NCBI GenBank assembly: GCA_963695105.1
Contig: CAVOGC010000001.1
Location: forward strand, 62,001-126,000
Length of the DNA stretch: 64,000 nt
Direction of reading: 5' to 3'
DNA from: Competibacter sp963695105
GTDB lineage: Bacteria; Pseudomonadota; Gammaproteobacteria; Competibacterales; Competibacteraceae
The translations under genes and the position numbers were made by a program. Within the stretch, counting starts at the first letter, position 1, and the number at the start of each line of letters is the position of its first letter. Positions 17,666 to 28,458 of this stretch are shown piece after piece. The notes beneath the pieces were generated by a model that was not told where the DNA came from, did no database searches, and worked only from the letters and a program-made list of their open reading frames with translations.

Positions 17666-18703
17666 ATGAAATCCATTCCCCCTTTTTTCACGTTCGCCCG
17701 CCTCTTTGTACTGGGCGTCCTGTTCGCCCTGGGCGCACGCGCCCATGCCCAGACCGATCCACTGCCCTCGTGGAACGATGGCTCGGCCAAGCAAGCCATC
17801 GTGGACTTCGTGAAGGAGACCACCACGCAGGGCAGCCCGAAATTTGTGCCGCCCGCCGAGCGTATCGCCACTTTTGACCAAGACGGCACGCTGTGGGTCG
17901 AGCATCCGTTGTACTCGTTTGTGATGTACGCGCTGGAGAGCGTGCCGGCGCTGGTCAAAGCCCAGCCCAAACTGGCCAAGGTTGCTCCGTTCTCAACGGT
18001 GCTGGAGATACTGAAAGGCGATCATGCGGCCGTCGCCAAGCTGACCCTGCGCGACCTTGAGAAGATTCTCGCCGTTACGTACACCGGCAGGTCGGTGGAT
18101 GAGTTCAACGCCCAAGTAACGAAGTGGATCGCGGAAGCCAAAGACCCACGCTGGAAGCGGCCGTATACCGAACTCACCTACCTGCCCATGCAGGAAGTGC
18201 TCAAGTACCTGCGCGCCAACGGCTACAAGACCTACATTGTCACCGGCGGCGGCCAGGACTTCGTACGTGTCTACTCGGAACAGACCTATGGCATCCCACC
18301 CGAACAGGTGGTCGGTACCGCCGGTGTGACCAGGTACAAGTACCACAAGGACGGCAAGCCCTTCCTGTTCAAGGAGCCGAAGCTGCTGCTGAACGACAAC
18401 AACGCTGGCAAACCCGAGGGCATCCACCTGATGATCGGCCGCCGTCCATACGCCGCATTCGGCAACTCCACCGGCGACCGGCAGATGTTGGAATACACGA
18501 AGGCCGGCGATGGGGCGAGGTTGTCGATGATTCTGCTGCACGACGATGCGACGCGCGAGTACGCCTATGGGCCAGCCCAGGGGCTACCCGATACCAAGGT
18601 CGGCGCCTTCACCCAGAAACTGTATGACGAGGCGAAGAAGCAGGGCTGGACGGTGATCAGCATGAAGAATGACTGGAGGAAGATCTTTGCGTTCGAGGAA
18701 TAG
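17666..18703 (+). CDS. Secreted HAD-superfamily phosphatase
   Basis: This is an exported hydrolase of 345 residues. A signal peptide (LGVLFALGARAHA) precedes the HAD core: motif I TFDQDGTLW with the nucleophile aspartate, motif II IVTGGGQDF, and motif IV FGNSTGDRQM. The lysine of motif III is probably in the FKEPKLL segment. Most HAD phosphatases are cytosolic, so secretion together with two sulfatases suggests a role on an external or periplasmic ester. GGAG precedes the ATG; an in-frame start at 17648 is less likely. Confidence 0.84.
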   Translation: MKSIPPFFTFARLFVLGVLFALGARAHAQTDPLPSWNDGSAKQAIVDFVKETTTQGSPKFVPPAERIATFDQDGTLWVEHPLYSFVMYALESVPALVKAQPKLAKVAPFSTVLEILKGDHAAVAKLTLRDLEKILAVTYTGRSVDEFNAQVTKWIAEAKDPRWKRPYTELTYLPMQEVLKYLRANGYKTYIVTGGGQDFVRVYSEQTYGIPPEQVVGTAGVTRYKYHKDGKPFLFKEPKLLLNDNNAGKPEGIHLMIGRRPYAAFGNSTGDRQMLEYTKAGDGARLSMILLHDDATREYAYGPAQGLPDTKVGAFTQKLYDEAKKQGWTVISMKNDWRKIFAFEE

Positions 18704-18838
18704 CGCCGGAGAGGAGAATTAAACCAACAAGATTTTCATTGCATCCACTGGCCCTGGGCCTGTCGAATGGCCATTCATCGCTGAAAAACAGGGTTCGACA
18801 GACTCACCCCGCTTCTTGAACAAGAAAGGCGAAAGACC

Positions 18839-20437
18839 ATGATACGAAACCAATTGCTCAGTTACGGCCTGGCCGTGATCACCGTTTCAGCGGCGCTCAT
18901 CGGCGCCATCGTTCCGGCGCGGGCGGCGGACCAGAAGCCCAACATCCTCGTGATCTGGGGCGATGACATTGGCCGGGACAACATCAGCGCCTACAGCCTG
19001 GGCATCATGGGCTACAAGACACCGAATATTGACCGCCTGGCGAAAGAGGGGGCGTTGTTCACCGACGCCTACGCACAGCAAAGTTGTACGGCAGGCCGTG
19101 CATCCTTCATTCTCGGCCAGCATCCGTTCCGCACCGGGTTGCTGACGATCGGCATGCCGGGTTCACCGCAAGGCATTCCCGAGTGGGCGCCCACCATCGC
19201 GGACCTGCTAAAGAATCAAGGCTACGCCGCCGGCCAGTTCGGCAAGAACCACCTGGGCGACCGCGACTCGCACCTGCCGACCGTGCATGGCTTCGACGAA
19301 TTCCTCGGCAACCTCTACCACCTGAACGCCGAGGAAGAGCCGGAGACGTACTACTATCCGAAGGACCCTGAGTTCAAGAAGCAGTACGGTCCGCGTGGCG
19401 TGCTCCATACCTGGTCGGACGGCAAGGGCGGACAGCGGATCGAGGATACCGGCCCGCTCACCCGCGAGCGGATGCAGACCGTGGACAACGAGATCTACGC
19501 CGCCGCGAACACGTTCATGAGCACCCAGGTGAAAGAGAAGAAGCCGTTCTTCGTCTGGTTCAACACCACCCGGATGCACGTCTGGACCCATCTCAAGCCC
19601 TCGGCGCAGGGACGGACCGGCATCGGCCTTTACCCCGACGGCATGGTGGAACACGATGACATGGTGGGCGCGCTGCTCAAACGGCTCGACGAACTCGGCA
19701 TCGCCGACAACACCATCGTGGTGTACGGCACCGACAACGGGGCGGAGGAAGTGACCTGGCCGGACGGCGGCACGATGCCGTTCCGCGGCGAGAAAGGCAC
19801 GACGTGGGAAGGCGGCTTCCGCGTGCCGATGCTCGTCCGCTGGCCGGGCTTGATCAAACCGGGCACGATCGTCAACGAGATTTTTTCGCAAGAGGACTGG
19901 CTGCCGACGCTGTTGGCAGCGGCGGGCGAGCCGAACATCGTCGAGAAGATGAAGCAGGGCTATGAGGCCAACGGCAAGACCTGGAAAGTCCATCTTGACG
20001 GGTACAACTTCCTGCCGTTCTTCAAGGGCGAGGTCAAGAAAGGTCCGCGCGAGGAAATCTTCTACTTCGGTCAGGGTGGCGACCTCAACGCCGTGCGCTG
20101 GAACGACTGGAAGGTCTCCTTCGCCGTCGAGGACGGCAACATCGCCACCGCTGTCCGCAACGTGCCCGGCTGGCCGGTGATCACCAACCTCCGGGCCGAT
20201 CCCTATGAGCGGGCATCGAGCCAGTCGGGGATGTACATCCGTTGGTATGGCGACAACATCTGGCTGTTTGTACCGGTGCAGCAGCAACTCAAGGCGTTTC
20301 TCACCACGCTGCCGGACTATCCGTTCCAGCGGGGCAGCAGTCTGAACGCCGCCGGCATCAACTATAACTCCATCCAGGCGATGCAGGCCATGAAACGCCT
20401 GAAGGAGTTGGAAAGTCTCCCGGCGCCCAACAATTGA
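18839..20437 (+). CDS. Secreted arylsulfatase
   Basis: This is an exported sulfatase of 532 residues: signal peptide (LAVITVSAALIGAIVPARA), then the family start PNILVIWGDDIGRDNISAY. The active-site motif SCTAGRASF carries the cysteine to be converted to formylglycine. VYGTDNGAEEVTWPDGG and PFRGEKGTTWEGGFR match the metal and sulfate-binding regions. It resembles the sulfatase part of the upstream LysM protein but has no LysM. A leader of about 135 nt follows the HAD gene, so it may have its own promoter. The natural substrate cannot be read from sequence. Confidence 0.9.
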   Translation: MIRNQLLSYGLAVITVSAALIGAIVPARAADQKPNILVIWGDDIGRDNISAYSLGIMGYKTPNIDRLAKEGALFTDAYAQQSCTAGRASFILGQHPFRTGLLTIGMPGSPQGIPEWAPTIADLLKNQGYAAGQFGKNHLGDRDSHLPTVHGFDEFLGNLYHLNAEEEPETYYYPKDPEFKKQYGPRGVLHTWSDGKGGQRIEDTGPLTRERMQTVDNEIYAAANTFMSTQVKEKKPFFVWFNTTRMHVWTHLKPSAQGRTGIGLYPDGMVEHDDMVGALLKRLDELGIADNTIVVYGTDNGAEEVTWPDGGTMPFRGEKGTTWEGGFRVPMLVRWPGLIKPGTIVNEIFSQEDWLPTLLAAAGEPNIVEKMKQGYEANGKTWKVHLDGYNFLPFFKGEVKKGPREEIFYFGQGGDLNAVRWNDWKVSFAVEDGNIATAVRNVPGWPVITNLRADPYERASSQSGMYIRWYGDNIWLFVPVQQQLKAFLTTLPDYPFQRGSSLNAAGINYNSIQAMQAMKRLKELESLPAPNN

Positions 20438-20450
20438 TCTGAAGTTTGCA

Positions 20451-20478
20451 GGCCGGGTTTGCGAAGCGTAACCCGGCC
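20451..20478. repeat. REP-like palindrome
   Basis: GGCCGGGTT (20451-20459) and AACCCGGCC (20470-20478) flank a 10-nt loop containing GCGAAGCGT. The loop and stem resemble bacterial REP-type sequences moved by RAYT transposases. No T-tract follows, so it is not a classical terminator. Confidence 0.55.
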
Positions 20479-20496
20479 CACACTGAGGAGAGCAGC

Positions 20497-20628
20497 ATGA
20501 AGAAAGCAATGACGTTGACTGTTTTGGCCGCCGCCTGTTTGCTGGCGACGACCGCAATGGCTCAGGACAAGGCTCCGGCCGCTTCGCCGACCCACCTGAC
20601 ACTGGGTGAAAGCTCGCGGCTGGTATGA
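20497..20628 (+). CDS. Short exported protein, possibly truncated
   Basis: This is a 43-codon frame with a good ribosome site (GAGGAG) and an intact signal peptide (LTVLAAACLLATTAMA), but only about 20 residues of mature protein. The adjacent frame stays open past this stop from 20606, with a WYDRPGDSHRYYPTAFNSIR peptide. So a frameshift near 20606-20628 may have cut a longer exported protein. The family was not recognised. Confidence 0.45.
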   Translation: MKKAMTLTVLAAACLLATTAMAQDKAPAASPTHLTLGESSRLV

Positions 20629-20753
20629 CCGACCGGGGGACAGCCACCGCTACTATCCGACAGCGTTCAATTCAATTCGATACACCGGCCGGCGGTGGCG
20701 GGTCGCATCGATTCCGATCGGCGAGATCGGTTTGCCCAACAAATCGATCAACA

Positions 20754-21040
20754 ATGCGTATTCCTTGGATATCCCGGTTGAGCGGTGGTTTGCTGGCGGC
20801 TGCCGCGACTTACTATCTTTTCGTCCGGAGATTATTCACCGAGGAGGGCGTTGCAGCGGCGCCGTGACGGTGGCAACCCTCAACCACGGAGCCGGTTTCT
20901 TGATCCATCCGCTCGATCTTGCCGGTGTCGCGGTGCTCGTTTCGGCGGGCCGTCGCGCTGCCGGCGTCTGGCGCCCGGTGGTGCTCGGCGCGGCGATGGG
21001 CATCGTGGTGCGTACCCTCGGTCACGCGCTGCTGGCTTGA
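20754..21040 (+). pseudogene. Remnant of a small membrane protein (frameshifted)
   Basis: A hydrophobic frame (GGLLAAAATYYLFVRRLF) ends at 20867, while a second frame continues with membrane-like sequence (GAGFLIHPLDLAGVAVLVSA, VVLGAAMGIVVRTLGHALLA) to 21040. A single-base shift near 20860 would join them into a protein of about 95 residues with two or three membrane segments. No ribosome site is visible. It is probably decayed. Confidence 0.35.
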
Positions 21041-21259
21041 TGCGGTTGCGAAGATGCGAGCGCGCCGGGGCGCTTTCGGCATTCTCTCGTATCCGTAGCT
21101 CGTCCGATGCGGCAATATCACGGTCAACCCTCCTGGTCGAGGCCGCCTGCCCCGTTTTCATGATCCGGGTCGCGGGCGACGGTCGGCCTGGCCCGACGGA
21201 TCACCGCACTCTCTCCGCGGCGCCGGGAGCCGTCTGGTTTTTTTGCATGCGAAAGGCGC
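21041..21259. other. Intergenic stretch before clpS, no gene seen
   Basis: About 220 nt between decayed sequence and the clpS promoter. No convincing start, ribosome site or RNA gene was seen. Confidence 0.45.
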
Positions 21260-21287
21260 TTGAGGAAACTTGTGTTCCGCGTATTAT
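21260..21287 (+). promoter_or_regulatory. Candidate clpS-clpA promoter
   Basis: TTGAGG (21260-21265) and TATTAT (21282-21287) are separated by 16 nt, about 97 nt before the clpS ATG. This is motif match only. Confidence 0.35.
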
Positions 21288-21383
21288 CTAAATGTCAGCC
21301 AACGCCAACGAGCGGAACGACAAGCCGGTTGCGGTGTTGTCGGATATAAGATGCTTCTTTACCTCAGACCCAACACGCATGCC

Positions 21384-21710
21384 ATGAGCAAGGAATATTC
21401 ATCGACTCCCGATCAAGACCGCGGCCTGGTGGTGGAGCCGGCAAAGCCCGAACTCAAGCAGCCACCGTTCTATAAGGTGATTCTGCTCAACGATGACTAT
21501 ACTCCCATGGAGTTCGTGGTGCGGATTCTGGAACACTTTTTCGGGATGAACCAGGAGAAGGCAACCCAGGTGATGCTGCATGTTCACACCCGGGGCCAGG
21601 GGGTATGCGGCGTCTTCACTCACGATATTGCGGAAACCAAGGTGGCGCAGGTGAACGAATTTTCCCGCCGACACCAGCATCCGTTGTTGTGCACCATGGA
21701 AGAAGCCTAA
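21384..21710 (+). CDS. clpS: ATP-dependent Clp protease adaptor ClpS
   Basis: This adaptor of 108 residues delivers N-degron substrates to the ClpA unfoldase. The conserved core is visible: YKVILLNDDYTPMEFVVRIL, including the substrate-pocket residues, then HVHTRGQGVCGVFTHDIAE and the C-terminal HPLLCTMEEA. The open frame starts at 21270, but family length and N-terminus point to the ATG at 21384. clpA follows after 36 nt in the conserved clpS-clpA order, with infA convergent beyond, as in E. coli. Confidence 0.96.
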   Translation: MSKEYSSTPDQDRGLVVEPAKPELKQPPFYKVILLNDDYTPMEFVVRILEHFFGMNQEKATQVMLHVHTRGQGVCGVFTHDIAETKVAQVNEFSRRHQHPLLCTMEEA

Positions 21711-21746
21711 GTTCGAAACCACCCAGCGCGATTCGAGGTGTGAGTT

Positions 21747-23997
<2,251 letters not shown>

Positions 23998-24065
23998 CAA
24001 GGATGCGGCGGGCGGCACGCGCGGTTTGTTGGGTTCCGAAGTGACGATGCGGTGTCGTGCGCCGT

Positions 24066-24284
24066 TCAGCGCCCGCGGTAAACGATGCGTCCCTTGCTCA
24101 AGTCGTAGGGGGTCAACTCCACTTTCACCTTGTCGCCGGTCAGGATGCGGATGTAGTGCTTGCGCATCCGGCCGGAGATATGCGCCGTGACGACGTGACC
24201 GTTTTCCAGTTGCACCCTGAACATGGTGTTGGGCAGGGTGTCGATCACGGTGCCTTCCATTTCGATGTGGTCTTCTTTCGACAT
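24066..24284 (-). CDS. infA: Translation initiation factor IF-1
   Basis: This is an essential ribosome A-site factor with an OB fold, 72 residues from the ATG at 24284, exactly the family length. The sequence reads MSKEDHIEMEGTVIDTLPNT and ends in KGRIVYRGR, as in other IF-1 proteins. GAGG lies 5 nt upstream. The longer open frame to 24347 is not needed. It converges on clpA, a conserved gammaproteobacterial arrangement. Confidence 0.97.
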   Translation of the reverse strand: MSKEDHIEMEGTVIDTLPNTMFRVQLENGHVVTAHISGRMRKHYIRILTGDKVKVELTPYDLSKGRIVYRGR

Positions 24285-24379
24285 AATTCCTCTCGCTGCT
24301 ACCGTATCTGCTCTGAAAAAGACGCGCAACCATAGCGAAAATCCCATGGCGCGGCAAGTAGAAGACCGGAAACCCTGCC

Positions 24380-24847
24380 ATGAATGCCGCTGTCCGCCAT
24401 CTGCTGATCGTCTATCACTCGCAAACCGGCCACACCCGAGCGATGGCGCGGGCGGTGGTGCGCGGCGCGCGACGGGTGGCGGAAGTGGAAACCCGGTTGA
24501 AAATGGCGCTGCGCGCCGACCTGGATGATTTGCTGTGGGCGCACGGCTTACTGCTGGGCACGCCGGAAAATTTCGGCTACATGTCCGGCGCGATGAAAAA
24601 CTTCCTGGACCGCACCTATTATCCCGCTCAAGGCAAGATCAGCGGCCTGCCTTACGCGGTCTTCATTAGCGCTGGCAACGATGGGACCGGGGCGCTGACC
24701 AGCATCGAGCGCATCGCTCGCGGCTATCCGCTCAAGCCGGTTTGCGACCCGATCATCGCTCGCGGCGAACTGACCGTCGAAGTGTTGCGGCAATGTGAGG
24801 AATTGGGCGAAACCATGGCTTCGGGGGTGGCGTGGGGGATTTTCTGA
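24380..24847 (+). CDS. Flavodoxin-like NAD(P)H-dependent oxidoreductase
   Basis: This is a cytosolic flavoprotein-fold protein of 155 residues. The FMN phosphate-binding loop is visible as YHSQTGHTRAMA near the N-terminus. GTPENFGYMSGAMKNFLDRT matches the flavin-reductase/WrbA-like family segment around the isoalloxazine site. Its role could be quinone or flavin reduction; no partner is obvious. Its end overlaps the start of mtgA by 16 nt. Confidence 0.82.
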   Translation: MNAAVRHLLIVYHSQTGHTRAMARAVVRGARRVAEVETRLKMALRADLDDLLWAHGLLLGTPENFGYMSGAMKNFLDRTYYPAQGKISGLPYAVFISAGNDGTGALTSIERIARGYPLKPVCDPIIARGELTVEVLRQCEELGETMASGVAWGIF

Positions 24848-25602
24848 AGGGATGGTTGCATGGCTGGGCCGCCCGCTTCAAACCGACTGCCCGACCGCCG
24901 CCGAAACGCGGCCTGTTGGCTCGAATCGGAAGGGGACTCTGGACAACGGCGTGGGTTTTCGTCCTGGCCTCGCTGGTGCTGGTGCTGGTCCTGCGCTGGA
25001 TGCCGCCCCCGGTTTCCAGCGTCATGGCGCAGAATTGGTTGCGAGCGGCATGGAACGATGGCGCGGCGATTCACCATCAGTGGATGCCGTATGAGAAAAT
25101 CTCGCCCTATGCGGCGCTGGCGGTGATCGCCGGAGAAGACCAACGCTTTCCCGAGCATTACGGCTTCGATTTGGTCGAGATCCGGCAGGTATTAAACAAG
25201 CTGGGAGCGGGTAGACCAGTGCGCGGGGCCAGCACCCTTAGCCAGCAAGTCGCGAAGAATTTGTTCCTGTGGTCGGGGCGCGACTGGGTCCGCAAGGGGT
25301 TGGAAGCGTGGTTTACGGTGTTGCTGGAATTGCTCTGGCCCAAGCAACGGATTCTGGAGGTGTATCTGAACATCGCCGAATTCGGCGAATATACGTTCGG
25401 GGCGGAGGCCGCCAGCCGGCAATTTTTCAACAAGCCCGCCGTCCGGCTGACCGCCGGGGAAGCCGCGCGGCTGGCGGCGGTGCTGCCCAATCCACTGCGC
25501 TACCGGGTGGATCAGCCCTCGGCCTACGTGCTCAAGCGCCAGCGCTGGATCGAACGGCAAATGCGGCAATTGGGCGGCATCGCTTATCTCGACCGCTTGT
25601 GA
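24832..25602 (+). CDS. mtgA: Monofunctional biosynthetic peptidoglycan transglycosylase
   Basis: This inner-membrane glycosyltransferase (GT51) of 256 residues polymerises lipid II into glycan chains without a transpeptidase domain. One N-terminal membrane helix (TAWVFVLASLVLVLVLRWM) is followed by motif I EDQRFPEHYGFD with the catalytic glutamate, motif II RGASTLSQQVAKNLFLW and motif III KQRILEVYLNIAEFG. The start is a GTG at 24832 inside the end of the previous gene. MtgA is family-typical at about 240-260 residues. Confidence 0.95.
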   Translation: MGDFLKGWLHGWAARFKPTARPPPKRGLLARIGRGLWTTAWVFVLASLVLVLVLRWMPPPVSSVMAQNWLRAAWNDGAAIHHQWMPYEKISPYAALAVIAGEDQRFPEHYGFDLVEIRQVLNKLGAGRPVRGASTLSQQVAKNLFLWSGRDWVRKGLEAWFTVLLELLWPKQRILEVYLNIAEFGEYTFGAEAASRQFFNKPAVRLTAGEAARLAAVLPNPLRYRVDQPSAYVLKRQRWIERQMRQLGGIAYLDRL

Positions 25603-25612
25603 GTGGACGGAC

Positions 25613-25891
25613 ATGGAACGAAAATCACGGGTAAGCATCACCTATTGCACGCAATGCCGCTGGTTGCTGCGGGCCGCTTGGCTGGCGCAGGAGTTGCTGA
25701 CCACGTTCGAGCAGGAATTGGGCGAAGTGGCGCTGCGGCCCGGTACCGGCGGGGTGTTCGAAATCCGGGTCGGCGATGAACTGATCTGGTCGCGCCAGCA
25801 GGAAGGACGGTTTCCGGAGGCCAAGGAGGTCAAACAGAGAGTGCGCGACCGGATTGCGCCGGAGCGGAATCTGGGTCATTCGGATCGGTGA
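25613..25891 (+). CDS. SelW/Rdx-family CxxC redox protein
   Basis: This is a thioredoxin-like protein of 92 residues. The CTQC motif near residue 12 (VSITYCTQCRWLLRA) replaces the selenocysteine motif of SelW/SelT, and GTGGVFEIRVGDELIWSR matches the Rdx domain. It starts 10 nt after mtgA and ends just before dsbB, so mtgA, this gene and dsbB form a likely operon. A periplasmic-envelope redox role is possible, but the protein has no signal peptide and is probably cytosolic. Confidence 0.85.
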   Translation: MERKSRVSITYCTQCRWLLRAAWLAQELLTTFEQELGEVALRPGTGGVFEIRVGDELIWSRQQEGRFPEAKEVKQRVRDRIAPERNLGHSDR

Positions 25892-25935
25892 ACCGGTCCG
25901 ATCCGTCTTCAACAACGAAGTACATTGGACCTGTC

Positions 25936-26472
25936 ATGCAGGATTTACAAATAATCAGCGCCCCGGCGTCGGACCAGCGCGGATGGCTATCCCGCCGGAT
26001 GTTGAATGGGCTGGGTTTTTTGCTTTGCGCCGGTTGCCTGGGTTTTGCTTATTACGTCCAGCGCTATCTGGGGTTCGAACCGTGTCCGCTGTGTATTTTC
26101 CAGCGTCTGGCCCTGCTGGCGGTTGGGCTGGTGTTTCTGGTGGCGACTCTGCACGGGCCACGCGATTGGGGCGCAAAAGTATATGGCGTGCTGGTAGGGC
26201 TTACCGCCGGCATCGGTGCCGGGATCGCCGCCCGGCACGTCTGGTTGCAGCATCTGCCGCCGGAGGAAACGCCGCGCTGCGGGCCGAGTCTGGAGTACAT
26301 GCTGCAAGCGTTTCCGTTGAACGAGGCCATCCGCGAGGTGCTGACCGGCTCCGGCGAGTGCGCCAAAGTGGACTGGACTTTACTCGGCTTCAGTATGCCG
26401 GAGTGGACCTTGCTGCTGTTTGTCTTGCTGGGCGTGGCGGGTGTGGTCGGCAACTGGCGGTTGCGAAACTGA
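25936..26472 (+). CDS. dsbB: Disulfide bond formation protein DsbB
   Basis: This inner-membrane quinone reductase reoxidises DsbA. It has 178 residues from the ATG at 25936, with four membrane helices. The N-terminal pair EPCPLCIFQR matches the DsbB CxxC motif next to the quinone site. The second pair is the cysteine in RCGPSLEYML and the one in TGSGECAKVDW, about 25 residues apart as in E. coli. A GTG at 25888 overlapping the previous stop is an alternative start that would add 16 residues. No dsbA is in the window. Confidence 0.93.
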   Translation: MQDLQIISAPASDQRGWLSRRMLNGLGFLLCAGCLGFAYYVQRYLGFEPCPLCIFQRLALLAVGLVFLVATLHGPRDWGAKVYGVLVGLTAGIGAGIAARHVWLQHLPPEETPRCGPSLEYMLQAFPLNEAIREVLTGSGECAKVDWTLLGFSMPEWTLLLFVLLGVAGVVGNWRLRN

Positions 26473-26562
26473 GCCGGGTGCCTGACCACCGCTGGGCCAG
26501 CTCGTCGGGCACGGTACGACAGATCGTCGGCGTCGAGAGCGATCTGCTCCGACAGGGGGACG

Positions 26563-27162
26563 TCAGCTCGGATGGGGAAGCTCGCCGGGATCGGGAAACG
26601 CCACCCGGTCATAGATTTCGGCCAGGGGTAGGGTGCACGCGATGGTCGGGATTTCGATCTGGGCCTCTAGCCCGTCGGCGGCGGAATAGAGCCACTGCCC
26701 GTCCGCCTGCCGGCGGTAATGCTCGATGCGCGGTTTGTCCTGGGTGACCAGCAGGTAGTCACTCAATGATTCCAGCGTGCGGTAATGAGCGAATTTGTCG
26801 CCCCGGTCGTAGGCTTCGGTGCTGGCCGACAAAACTTCAATAACCACCGTGGGATTCAGCAGGGTGTCGAAATGCTGGTCCTCCAACCGTGGCTCGCCGC
26901 AGACGACCACAACATCGGGATAGGTATAAAGGCCCGTGTGATTGACCTTGACCCGCATGTCGCCGAAGAACGGTTCACAAGGCTTACGCTTGAGTTGAGC
27001 GCCTAGGGCGACGGCCAAGCCGGCAACGATCCGATTATGTTTGAGGCTGGCGCCGCCCATGGCGTAAATACGGCCGTTCAGATACTCGTTCCTGGTTTCG
27101 ACTTGACGTTCCAGAGCCAGATAGTCGGCGGCGGTGATGAACAGCTCGGCAGGTCGGGGCAT
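26563..27162 (-). CDS. Uma2-family endonuclease-like protein
   Basis: This protein of 199 residues is from the Uma2/DUF820 family, a restriction-endonuclease-like fold. The motif TYPDVVVVCGEP followed by NPTVVIEVLSASTEAYDRGD carries the PD...(D/E)xK-like positions (D, E). The K is not obvious in the usual place. These genes are common in large paralogous families of uncertain role, often in pathogen and cyanobacterial genomes. It is downstream of hemL on the same strand with a 15-nt gap and could be cotranscribed. Confidence 0.82.
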   Translation of the reverse strand: MPRPAELFITAADYLALERQVETRNEYLNGRIYAMGGASLKHNRIVAGLAVALGAQLKRKPCEPFFGDMRVKVNHTGLYTYPDVVVVCGEPRLEDQHFDTLLNPTVVIEVLSASTEAYDRGDKFAHYRTLESLSDYLLVTQDKPRIEHYRRQADGQWLYSAADGLEAQIEIPTIACTLPLAEIYDRVAFPDPGELPHPS

Positions 27163-27177
27163 GGCGGACCCTCCAGA

Positions 27178-28458
27178 TCAAATGCGGGCGAACACCCGCC
27201 GGGCGGCGGTGGCGGTGGCGTCGATATCCGCCTCGGCATGCGCCGAGGACATGAACCCCGCCTCGAACGCGGACGGCGCCAAATAAACTCCCTCGGCCAG
27301 CATCCCGTGGAAAAATGTCTTGAACCGCTCGACATCGCAGGCGGTGGCTTGAGCGTAGTTAGTGACATTTTCCTCCGTAAAAAAAAGCCCGAACATCCCA
27401 CCGACATAGTTCGTCGTCAGTAGTACGCCGGCCTCGCAGGCGGCGTTCACCAGTTCGTCGCACAATTGCTGGGTTTTGGCGGCGAGGTCGGCATGGAAGC
27501 GGGGGTTGGCGATCAGGTCCAGCGTCGCCAGCCCGGCCGCCAGCGCCACCGGGTTGCCCGACAGCGTGCCGGCCTGGTAGACCGGCCCCAGCGGCGCCAG
27601 CTTTTCCATGATCGCCCGCTTGCCGCCGAAGGCGCCGACCGGCATCCCGCCACCGATGATTTTACCCAGCGTCGTGAGGTCCGGAGTGACGCCGTAGAGT
27701 GTCTGCGCCCCGCCCAGCGCCACCCGGAAACCGGTCATCACCTCGTCGAAGATCAGCACGCTACCGTAGCGGGTGCACAGTTCGCGCAGTCCCGCCAGGA
27801 AGCCGGGCGCGGGCGGGACGCAGTTCATGTTGCCGGCGACCGGTTCGACGATGACCCCGGCGATTTCCTCGCCCAGCTTGGCGAACGCTTGCCGGACTTC
27901 GAAAAGATCGTTGTAGGTCAGCGTCACTGTGTACGCCGCCAGCGCCGCAGGTACGCCGGGCGAGGTCGGCACGCCCAGCGTGAGCGCCCCGGAGCCAGCC
28001 TTGACCAGCAGCGAGTCGGAATGACCGTGGTAGCAGCCTTCGAATTTGATGATGGTGTTGCGGCCGGTAAAACCGCGCGCCAGGCGGATGGCGCTCATGG
28101 TCGCCTCGGTGCCGGAGTTGCACATGCGCACCAACTCCATCGACGGGATCAGTTCCCGAATCCGCCGGGCCATGACCGTTTCCATTTCGGTGGGCGCGCC
28201 GAAGCTCAGGCCGTGGGTGGCGGCGTCCTGCACGGCGCGGACCACGGCCGGGTGGGCATGGCCGACGATCATCGGCCCCCAGGACCCGACGTAATCGATG
28301 TAGCGACGACCATCCTCGTCGTACAGATAGGCGCCCTCGCCGCGCTTGAAGAAGATCGGCGTGCCACCGACGCCGCGAAAGGCGCGGACCGGCGAGTTGA
28401 CGCCGCCGGGAATGTAATTTTGCGCTTCGGCGAACAGCTTTTCGGAACGGGTGGTCAT
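27178..28458 (-). CDS. hemL: Glutamate-1-semialdehyde 2,1-aminomutase
   Basis: This PLP enzyme converts glutamate-1-semialdehyde to 5-aminolevulinate for haem synthesis. At 426 residues it has the family length. The PLP lysine is in TTLGKIIGGGMPVGAFGG, and the N-terminus SEKLFAEAQNYIPGGVNSPV is typical. The start overlaps the thiE stop as ATGA, coupling haem and thiamine genes; this thiD-thiE-hemL order is seen in other gammaproteobacteria. Confidence 0.97.
   Translation of the reverse strand: MTTRSEKLFAEAQNYIPGGVNSPVRAFRGVGGTPIFFKRGEGAYLYDEDGRRYIDYVGSWGPMIVGHAHPAVVRAVQDAATHGLSFGAPTEMETVMARRIRELIPSMELVRMCNSGTEATMSAIRLARGFTGRNTIIKFEGCYHGHSDSLLVKAGSGALTLGVPTSPGVPAALAAYTVTLTYNDLFEVRQAFAKLGEEIAGVIVEPVAGNMNCVPPAPGFLAGLRELCTRYGSVLIFDEVMTGFRVALGGAQTLYGVTPDLTTLGKIIGGGMPVGAFGGKRAIMEKLAPLGPVYQAGTLSGNPVALAAGLATLDLIANPRFHADLAAKTQQLCDELVNAACEAGVLLTTNYVGGMFGLFFTEENVTNYAQATACDVERFKTFFHGMLAEGVYLAPSAFEAGFMSSAHAEADIDATATAARRVFARI

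Noticed and set aside
19208..20647. A 479-codon minus-strand open frame
   Set aside because: Antisense to the second sulfatase, which has a full family match; no domain on the minus strand.
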